A stretch of DNA of 43,144 bases from Xanthomonas albilineans (GTDB taxonomy: Bacteria > Pseudomonadota > Gammaproteobacteria > Xanthomonadales > Xanthomonadaceae). Below the pieces are notes generated by a model. That model was given only the letters and a program-made list of their open reading frames with translations, was not told where the DNA came from and ran no database searches. The translations under genes were made by a program, and so were the position numbers. The stretch spans positions 1-43,144 of the forward strand of contig NZ_MDCB01000019.1 in assembly GCF_002939705.1 (NCBI RefSeq), given 5' to 3'. Shown here piece after piece: positions 37,094-43,144 of this stretch (positions are counted from its first letter, which is position 1; the number at the start of each line of letters is the position of its first letter).

Positions 37094-37929
37094 GCGGTTT
37101 CTCCTAGATACTCGGACGAGACAAGGCGCTGTGGGTGGCTATAGACAACGCAATCGTCGCCGCGGGCGAAGCCGATCAGGGTCAGGCCGGCGCTATCGGC
37201 CAGCGCGATCGCCAGCGCCGTCGGCGCCGACATCGCGGCCAACAACGGGATACCGGCCTGCGCAGCCTTCAGTGCCATTTCGTAGCTGGCGCGGCTGGTC
37301 ACCACCGCGAAGCCGCAGGCCGGATCGATGCCCGCCGTGGCCAACGCCCCGATCAGCTTGTCCAGGGCGTTATGCCGACCAACGTCCTCGCGCATCAGGC
37401 GGACCTCGCCATGCGCGTCGGCCCAGGCTGCGGCATGGGTGGCGCCGGTGGACGCATTGAGCGTTTGTTGTTCGCGCAATTCGCGCAACGCACGCGCCAG
37501 TGCCGGCGCGGCGACAGGAGTGCCGGCAAACAGCCGCCGCGGCGCACGCAACACCCCCTCCAACGAAGCGCTACCGCAGAGACCACAACCGCTGCGCCCA
37601 TCCAGGTTGCGCTGGCGCGCCTGCAGCGCCGCAGCGTGTTCCGGCGGAATCTGCAAACGCAGCGACACCCCTTCCAGGTGGGTATCGATCGCGACAATGC
37701 GCAATTGCGCCGACATTGCGACGATGCCCTCGCTGAGCGAGAACCCCAGGGCGAAATCCTGCAGATCTTCAGGCGTGGCCATCATCACCACAAAAGGCGC
37801 ATCGTTGTAGGCGAACGCCACCGGCACCTCCGCCGCCACCAGATCATGGGCCTGCGCGATGTGCCCGCCACAATGGCGACGCACCGTGCGCGCCACGGCA
37901 CCCGGTCTGGAAAAGACACGCGATTCCAT
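37090..37929 (-). CDS. fdhD: sulfurtransferase FdhD
   Basis: 279 residues from the ATG at 37929, with GGAGG six bases ahead. FdhD moves sulfur from IscS to the molybdenum cofactor of formate-dehydrogenase-type enzymes. The essential CGLCG motif (C115, C118) is intact, as are FALGFSLSEGIV, REDVGRHNALDKLIGA and SRASYEMALKAAQAGIP. It heads the run fdhD, oxidoreductase, small winged-helix protein. Confidence 0.95.
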   Translation of the reverse strand: MESRVFSRPGAVARTVRRHCGGHIAQAHDLVAAEVPVAFAYNDAPFVVMMATPEDLQDFALGFSLSEGIVAMSAQLRIVAIDTHLEGVSLRLQIPPEHAAALQARQRNLDGRSGCGLCGSASLEGVLRAPRRLFAGTPVAAPALARALRELREQQTLNASTGATHAAAWADAHGEVRLMREDVGRHNALDKLIGALATAGIDPACGFAVVTSRASYEMALKAAQAGIPLLAAMSAPTALAIALADSAGLTLIGFARGDDCVVYSHPQRLVSSEYLGETA

Positions 37930-38336
37930 GGGACGCCTCCACCGATCAATCGAATAGGAACACCGCTCACACGGGTAGGCTGGACGCCGGCACGGCACCG
38001 CTACGCCGAATAGGGTCCTCAGAAGGATGTTGTAGACCTGTGACGACGGCGAAGCAAGGCCAGGCCTCCATCTGGCCCCGGCACGGCAGCCATTGCACGA
38101 CCTGCTGCGAGCTAACTAAGACTCGGGTCTATGTTGAAGAGACGACCAAAACCGCCCATCCGGCACAGCAACATACCGTGTCCTGACGGGAAACGCCGAC
38201 ACACTAGAGCAACTAACAACACAACTGCGTCGCCGCCGGAGCGGTACGTGTACTGCTCGGAATCAGCCACCAATGCGGTTCCTGCGTACTGTCCACGCCC
38301 GCCGGACAGCGACTGGCGACGTTTTTTTAACTGCTC
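37930..38336. other. gene-free stretch upstream of fdhD
   Basis: About 400 bases with no credible gene. An inverted repeat GGCCAG (38058-38063) with CTGGCC (38072-38077) has no T-run. Presumably the fdhD promoter region and the 3' flank of the puuC-like gene. Confidence 0.4.
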
Positions 38337-39839
38337 TTACGTCCGCAGATTGATCCAAGTCGCCTTCATCTCCGTGTACTTATCGAAGGCATGCAACGAC
38401 TTGTCGCGGCCGTTACCGGATTGCTTGTAGCCGCCGAACGGTGCGGTCATGTCGCCGCCGTCCCAATAGTTCACCCACACACTGCCGGCACGCAGCCGCC
38501 GCGCCACGCGATGGGCGCGACCGATGTCGCGGGTCCACACACCGGCGGCCAGACCGTAGACGCTGTCGTTAGCCATGCGCAAAGCGTGTGCTTCGTCGTC
38601 GAAAGCGATCACCGACAGCACCGGCCCGAAGATCTCCTCGCGGGCGATGGTGTGATCGTGGCCGACCTCGTCGAAGATAGTTGGCTCGACATAACAACCG
38701 CCTGGTACCACCTCCACGCGTTTGCCGCCAAGCAGCAATCGCGCGCCTTCTTCGCTGCCGCGGGCGATATAGTCGAGTACCCGCCGGGTCTGCGCCTCGT
38801 CGACCAGCGCGCCCATCGACGCCGTCTCATCGAACGGATGTGCGGGTTGCAGCACCCTAGCAGCCGCGACCACGCGGGCGACGAAGCTATCCTTGATCGA
38901 ACGCTCCACCAGCAGGCGCGAGGCCGCCGTACAGACCTCGCCCTGATTGTAGAAGATCGCATAGGCCATCGCCTGCGCGGCCTGCTCCAAGTCCGGTGCA
39001 TCGGCGAACACCAGACTCGGGCTCTTGCCGCCGCACTCCACGTAAGCACGCTTCATATTCGATTGCCCGGCACACTGCAGCAGATGTCGGCCGACCGGAG
39101 TGGAGCCGGTGAATACCAATCCGTCCACATCCATGTGCAATGCCAGCGGTTCACCGGCACGCTTGCCGAAGCCGGGCACCACATTGAACACGCCATCGGG
39201 AATACCCGCCTCGGCGACCAGTTCGGCTAGGCGCAGTGCACTTAAGGGCGATTTCTCCGACGGTTTGAGTACCACCGAATTGCCGGCCGCCAATGCCGGA
39301 GCGATCTTCCATGCCGCCATCAACAACGGAAAATTCCACGGCACGATCGCGCCGATCACCCCCAATGGTTCGCGCGTGATCAGGCCCAGTTCGTCCTGCC
39401 CCGTCGGCGCCACCTCGCCATAGATCTTGTCCACCGCCTCGGCGCTCCAGGCTAGGCAGCGCACCGTCGCCAGCAAGTCCACACGCCGCGCATCGCGTAC
39501 CGGCTTGCCCATGTCCAGCGATTCCAGCAGCGCCAGTTCGTCGGCATGCCGTTCGACCAATTGCGCCAGCGCCAGCAGGGTCTTCTTGCGCTGCGCCGGC
39601 CTGGCCTGCGACCAGTGTCCGAGATCGAAGCTGCGCCGCGCTGCGGCAACCGCCCGAGCGATGTCTTCCGCCTCGCCCGCGGCGACCCGCCCCAACAAAC
39701 GACCGTCGATGGGGCTGATGCAGTCGAAAGTCTCGCCGCTGGCCGCATCGACGTAACGTCCATCGATGAAAGCTTGAGTGCGCAAGCACAGCGACATAGC
39801 CATTGCCTGCCAGGCGTCATGGGTACGGGGTACGGTCAT
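38337..39839 (-). CDS. puuC: PuuC-type aldehyde dehydrogenase
   Basis: 500 residues from the ATG at 39839 (MTVPRTHDAWQAMA). It parallels E. coli PuuC end to end: DKIYGEVAPTG, GVIGAIVPWNFPLLMA, LKPSEKSPLSALRLAEL, catalytic Glu268 in YVECGGKSPSLVFAD, Cys303 in YNQGEVCTAASRLL, and the closing GNGRDKSLHAFDKYTEMKATW. It oxidises gamma-glutamyl-gamma-aminobutyraldehyde in the putrescine route. It lies apart from the other puu genes. An IS3 remnant ends about 58 bases upstream of the start and may have replaced its promoter. The longer upstream frame is IS sequence and is not part of the protein. Confidence 0.88.
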   Translation of the reverse strand: MTVPRTHDAWQAMAMSLCLRTQAFIDGRYVDAASGETFDCISPIDGRLLGRVAAGEAEDIARAVAAARRSFDLGHWSQARPAQRKKTLLALAQLVERHADELALLESLDMGKPVRDARRVDLLATVRCLAWSAEAVDKIYGEVAPTGQDELGLITREPLGVIGAIVPWNFPLLMAAWKIAPALAAGNSVVLKPSEKSPLSALRLAELVAEAGIPDGVFNVVPGFGKRAGEPLALHMDVDGLVFTGSTPVGRHLLQCAGQSNMKRAYVECGGKSPSLVFADAPDLEQAAQAMAYAIFYNQGEVCTAASRLLVERSIKDSFVARVVAAARVLQPAHPFDETASMGALVDEAQTRRVLDYIARGSEEGARLLLGGKRVEVVPGGCYVEPTIFDEVGHDHTIAREEIFGPVLSVIAFDDEAHALRMANDSVYGLAAGVWTRDIGRAHRVARRLRAGSVWVNYWDGGDMTAPFGGYKQSGNGRDKSLHAFDKYTEMKATWINLRT

Positions 39840-39897
39840 CGGACACTCCGGATCGCAAAGAGGAATAGCATGGCGCATGCACAACGAACACGCGCCC

Positions 39898-40083
39898 CCC
39901 GTAGCGCACACGCGTCTGCGTGATCTCGCGCATCCGCAGACGGATGGCGCTGCAATCTCGCGCCTTGGCTTTGTAGGAAAACGCCGAGCGCGACATTGCC
40001 ACGATCCGCAGCGCATGCCGCTCGCTCACCCCAAAACGCTCCTTCAGCCGGCCGACCCAGTCGCGCTTCTGGACAGGCCTCAG
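39898..40083 (-). pseudogene. IS3 transposase orfB, N-terminal fragment
   Basis: About 62 codons: LRPVQKRDWVGRLKERFGVSERHALRI, then MSRSAFSYKAKARD and TQTRVRYG, the known opening of IS3-family OrfB. After the RYG where YGYRR is expected the sequence no longer matches, marking the break. The catalytic DDE part is absent. Confidence 0.75.
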
Positions 40084-40346
40084 AGCTTTTCTGTGACCAT
40101 CTCCTGCAGCATCGCCTTGTCCATGCTCAGGTCGGCCACTCGCTGTTTAAGTTTGCGATTTTCCTCCTCCAGCAGCCACAGGCGCTTGAGCTCAGATAGA
40201 CCCAGCCAACCGTACTTCTTGCGCCATACGTAGAACGTGGCCACGGCTATGCCCATCATCCGGCAGATTTCACCGACCGCCATCCCCAGCTCGGCCTGCT
40301 TGAGTGCGTAAGCAATCTGTTCTTCGGTAAAACGTGACTTCTTCAT
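40080..40346 (-). CDS. IS3-family transposase OrfA
   Basis: 88 residues: MKKSRFTEEQIAYALKQAE, a helix-turn-helix (VGEICRMMGIAVATFYVWRKKYG), and a leucine-zipper-like tail (LEEENRKLKQRVADL). Intact but without a partner orfB, so it can no longer make the full transposase. It starts just inside the element's terminal repeat. Confidence 0.85.
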   Translation of the reverse strand: MKKSRFTEEQIAYALKQAELGMAVGEICRMMGIAVATFYVWRKKYGWLGLSELKRLWLLEEENRKLKQRVADLSMDKAMLQEMVTEKL

Positions 40347-40491
40347 CGTTTGACTCTTCGTGGCGACGGGGACCCATGCCGGCGAGGTCTCTACTTTACG
40401 ATACGCCTGTTTTTAGGTGGGGTCACCATAGCCAACAGAATTTCGACGCTGCATCTGCATCATATTCGACTTAACCTATGGGATGCTAGCG

Positions 40492-41478
40492 ATGAACATA
40501 AGCCTTATCGCAGGCTTCTTGCTGATACTTTATGCCGCAGGCTCGATTTCCTACGTATTCGCTTTCCGCGGGAAAAAGCGCTATTCCACTTTTTCACAAT
40601 ACATGCGAAAAAGCTGGCCTATCTTCGCTCCTTTCAATTGCTTGCTTTACATGGCGACCCGAAAGCATGCCAAAGGTCCGGTTATCGACGCGTCTTATCT
40701 CAAGAATATAGCACTACTGCGTAGTCAGTGGAATGTAATCCGCGCAGAGGCGATTTCACTGCACCAGAGCGGACAACTGAGAGAAACCTCTCAGCCCGGA
40801 TCGGCAGGCTTTCATGATCTTGGATTTCGCACGTTCTACAAACACGGCTGGATGAAATTCTATCTGAAGTGGTATGGAAAAACGCATCGATCCGCTATTC
40901 GCCTCTGTCCTGAAACAACTCGAATCTTAGAACAACTGCCCTGGATTCACGGGGCCATGTTTTCGATACTTCCTCCAGGAGCCGAGCTAAGTCTCCACTC
41001 CGACCCACTCGCCTGCTCACTTCGATACCATCTTGGACTCAAAACTCCAAACTCTGATAATTGCAAAATAATTATAGATGGACGCACCATGGCATGGCGG
41101 GACGGCCAAGACTTCGTTTTTGACGAGACTTACCCCCATTCCGCAATCAACGCCAGCGACCAAGACAGGGTCATCCTGATGTGCGACGTTGAACGACCGA
41201 TGCATATGACCGGCCGTCTGATAAACCATCTCTATATGCTGATCGCACGTGGAATGCTGGTTCCTAACACCTCCGAAGACGAGAAGGGTGCGATAAGTCG
41301 CCTGTTCGAACTTATTGATCCCGTTCGACAGGCCGGCACCGAACTCAAAAGACGCAAAAGGATCATCTATAAATTCATCAAGCACACGCTTAATTTTGGA
41401 TTACTTGGATTACTTCTATACGTCACCTACCTGGCAATGCGGTCCTTAGAAATAGCCATATCTGCTGCCTTCACATGA
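40492..41478 (+). CDS. lpxO: LpxO-like lipid A Fe(II)/2-oxoglutarate hydroxylase
   Basis: 328 residues from the ATG at 40492 (a GGGA lies 8 bases before it; an ATG at 40483 is the alternative). N-terminal membrane helix (about 5-24), then a hydroxylase domain of the aspartyl/asparaginyl beta-hydroxylase fold with H169-x-D171 in LSLHSDPLACSLRYHLGL, H216 in FDETYPHSAIN, and R226 in DRVILMCDVERP; a C-terminal membrane helix (about 300-320). LpxO adds a 2-hydroxyl to a lipid A acyl chain. The gene is visibly AT-richer than its neighbours (40% GC over 41041-41100, 65% over 42541-42600). It sits between an IS remnant and a broken RHS gene, suggesting acquisition. Confidence 0.85.
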   Translation: MNISLIAGFLLILYAAGSISYVFAFRGKKRYSTFSQYMRKSWPIFAPFNCLLYMATRKHAKGPVIDASYLKNIALLRSQWNVIRAEAISLHQSGQLRETSQPGSAGFHDLGFRTFYKHGWMKFYLKWYGKTHRSAIRLCPETTRILEQLPWIHGAMFSILPPGAELSLHSDPLACSLRYHLGLKTPNSDNCKIIIDGRTMAWRDGQDFVFDETYPHSAINASDQDRVILMCDVERPMHMTGRLINHLYMLIARGMLVPNTSEDEKGAISRLFELIDPVRQAGTELKRRKRIIYKFIKHTLNFGLLGLLLYVTYLAMRSLEIAISAAFT

Positions 41479-43144
41479 AATTGCGTGGTGGTGCCGTTCT
41501 CCGTCCTGGCGCTGCGCCGGCCCAGTGCGTCGTAGCTGTAGCTGGCGATGACAGTGCCGCCCTGCGTGATCTGGCTCAGGTGGTCGCGGTCGTCCCAGGT
41601 GTAGGTTCTCGTGCCATCGCTGAGCAGGTGGCCGTCGGCGTCGTAGCTGCGGGCGCTGCCGTTGGCCTGCGTCTGCCGGTTGTTGTCGTCGAAGGTATTG
41701 TTGGTGCTGGCTGGTGGCAACGCCTGCGGCGCGTGGCTACCGGTCTGCGCGACCAGTTGCCCCCGGCTGTCGTAGCCATACCCCAGGCTGCCAAGTGCCG
41801 CTTGTCCAGTCTTGCCCCAAGCGAGGCCCGTGACCTGGTTGGCGTCGTTGTACACGTACACCGTCTGCACCTGGTTCGGCAGCGTCTTGCTGCTCAGCCG
41901 GTTGGCGTTGTCGTAGGCGAAGCTCACCGTGTCGGTGCCCTGGGCGATGCCGGTCAGGCGGTCGCCGTCATCATAGGCATAACGCACCGGCGTCTGCGTG
42001 GCCGCCTGCATGCTTGTGCGCCGGCCTACCGCGTCGTAGCCGTACACGATGCTGCCTTGCGGGCCGTTGGCCTGGGTCACCTGGTCGAAGCCGTCGTAGC
42101 TCCAGTTCAACGTGCCCGACAGGCTGTCGGACAGCACCATCAGCCGGTTGCCGGCGTCGTAACTGGCCGTCAGCGTGCCGCCCGTGCCGGGCAGCGTGGC
42201 CGTGCTCGGCCGGCCCAGCGCGTCGTAGCTGTACGTGGTGGTGCGGTTGCGTCGATCGGTGTGGCTGGCGACCCGGTCCATGCTGTCGTAGGTCCAGGTT
42301 TCCGCCTGGCCCAGCGCGTCGGTGCGGCTGATGCGGCGGTCGCGCGCGTCATAGGCATACGTCACCCCCGCCCCGTGCGGCAGCAGGATCGCCGACACGT
42401 TGTCATTGCCATCGAAGCCCGTTGCCACGCTGTTGCCCAGCTGATCGACCGCCTTAGTTTGCCGGCCCAGGGCGTCGTATTCGAAGCGCGAGATGTTGCC
42501 TTGCGCATCTTGCGTTGCGATCAGACGGCCCAGCGCGTCGTAGCGCAATTGCGTCTGTCGGCCCAGCGCGTCGGTGATCGCGGTCAGGTCGTCGTTGCTC
42601 CAGGTGAAATTGGTCGTGTGGCCCAGTGGGTCGGTTACGCTCAGGCGTTGCCCGGCGCCGTTGCAGGTGGCGGTACTGGTCTGGCCCAGCGGCGTGGTTA
42701 CCGAGGTCAGGCAGCGGTTCGTGTAACCGAAGCTGGTAGTGCGGCCCAAGGCATCGGTGATCGAGGCCAAATCGCCATCGCCGTTGTAGCCGAGCGTGGT
42801 GGTCCGTGCCTGCGCGGTGCCGGCCAGTTGGGTGATCTGGAGCGGGCGTCCGGCGCTGTCGTAGGCGTATTCGGTACGCCGGCCTAAGGCATCGGTGCGT
42901 GCGGTGGTCTGGCCGCTGGCGGTGCGGGTGTAGAGGATGGTCTGCGCCAAGGGCGTGCCATAGGCCAGCGTGTCGCTGACCGGGTAGTGGCTGACCGGGT
43001 CGAACACCACACGGCGCTGGCTGCCGTCGGGCTTGGTCACCAGCACCCCGGTGGTGCTGCCATCCACGTGCGCGTAGTTGATCGTCAACACCCCGCCATC
43101 GGCTTGGGTCTGTTTGACCACGCGGCCTGTCCAGGTGCCGTTGG
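41427..43144 (-). CDS. RHS/YD-repeat protein, truncated at both ends in the window
   Basis: The frame is open to the right edge, so the 5' part lies beyond it. About 570 residues of back-to-back YD repeats (YDALGRR, YDANNR-like copies, GYDAVGRRTSM, YDDGDRLTGI, SYDALGRPSTA). These proteins form large shells, usually delivering a C-terminal toxin. The repeat run ends at GTTTQF near 41480. The last 16 codons, ending with the stop at 41427, are antisense to the lpxO 3' end and unlike RHS. The expected YxxRYYDPxxGRF-type core end and toxin tip are missing, so this is likely a broken gene. Confidence 0.75.
   Translation of the reverse strand, partial: NGTWTGRVVKQTQADGGVLTINYAHVDGSTTGVLVTKPDGSQRRVVFDPVSHYPVSDTLAYGTPLAQTILYTRTASGQTTARTDALGRRTEYAYDSAGRPLQITQLAGTAQARTTTLGYNGDGDLASITDALGRTTSFGYTNRCLTSVTTPLGQTSTATCNGAGQRLSVTDPLGHTTNFTWSNDDLTAITDALGRQTQLRYDALGRLIATQDAQGNISRFEYDALGRQTKAVDQLGNSVATGFDGNDNVSAILLPHGAGVTYAYDARDRRISRTDALGQAETWTYDSMDRVASHTDRRNRTTTYSYDALGRPSTATLPGTGGTLTASYDAGNRLMVLSDSLSGTLNWSYDGFDQVTQANGPQGSIVYGYDAVGRRTSMQAATQTPVRYAYDDGDRLTGIAQGTDTVSFAYDNANRLSSKTLPNQVQTVYVYNDANQVTGLAWGKTGQAALGSLGYGYDSRGQLVAQTGSHAPQALPPASTNNTFDDNNRQTQANGSARSYDADGHLLSDGTRTYTWDDRDHLSQITQGGTVIASYSYDALGRRSARTENGTTTQFHVKAADMAISKDRIAR

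Larger units (their letters stand above)
39897..40425 (-). mobile_element. truncated IS3-family element
   Basis: On the minus strand the element begins at its terminal inverted repeat (end TGACCCCACC at about 40425), carries a complete orfA and only the start of orfB, and breaks off at about 39897, so the other end is lost. orfB follows in the -1 frame with an AAAAG slippery site near the orfA stop, as in IS3-type frameshifting elements. It cannot transpose by itself. Confidence 0.75.

Noticed and set aside
38058-38077. Inverted repeat as a terminator of the puuC-like gene
   Set aside because: It lies more than 250 bases beyond the stop and lacks a T-run on either strand.
41475-42887. A 470-codon open frame antisense to the RHS gene
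   Set aside because: It mirrors the YD repeats (repeating Val/Gly/Ala patterns) and has no independent protein features.

Overview
The window is a GC-rich (about 60-65% by eye) gammaproteobacterial chromosome segment, most likely from Xanthomonadaceae and probably Xanthomonas. The evidence is a type IV secretion effector carrying the Xanthomonadales VirD4-interacting domain (XVIPCD) at the left edge, an H-NS-type protein of the xanthomonad kind, and an IS3-family remnant. Species cannot be fixed from sequence alone.

Left part (1-13.9 kb): the 3' part of an X-Tfe effector gene and a decayed tail of a second one, followed by housekeeping genes. These are ftsY (SRP receptor), mutY (A/G mismatch glycosylase), yggX (Fe trafficking), a formylglycine-enzyme-like lipoprotein, rnd (RNase D), an H-NS-like nucleoid protein with its own terminator, tRNA-Ala(CGC) with promoter and terminator, ybeY, a small exported protein, corC, a DUF4105 membrane protein and corA.

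Middle part (14-25.4 kb): a polyamine uptake and breakdown locus. Leftward run puuD, puuA1, potF, potG, potH, potI and a Sad-type succinate-semialdehyde dehydrogenase; rightward puuA2 and puuB. PotFGHI would import putrescine. PuuA, PuuB, PuuC and PuuD would take it through gamma-glutamylated intermediates to GABA, and the Sad-like enzyme would finish to succinate. No transaminase, PuuP permease or PuuR repressor is in the window. puuC lies about 13 kb away at 38.3-39.8 kb. A near-identical 14-base motif occurs in the puuD/puuA2 divergent promoter region and again between potF and potG, and may be an operator. The puuA1 product has lost a conserved histidine.

Signalling part (25.7-34.4 kb): a REC-REC-GGDEF protein converges on and overlaps an MHS-type MFS transporter. 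That transporter is the last gene of a leftward run that starts with a 1620-residue CHASE/PAS hybrid histidine kinase and continues with a REC-GGDEF diguanylate cyclase joined by an ATGA overlap. Both GGDEF proteins keep the GGEEF active site and the RxxD inhibitory site.

Right part (34.5-43.1 kb): a leftward trio of fdhD, a FdhF/YdeP-type molybdopterin oxidoreductase and a small possible winged-helix protein; puuC; a truncated IS3-family element directly upstream of puuC; an AT-richer lpxO-like lipid A hydroxylase gene; and an RHS/YD-repeat gene whose 3' end is cut off at the lpxO junction and whose 5' end lies beyond the window. The right end looks rearranged by insertion and transfer.
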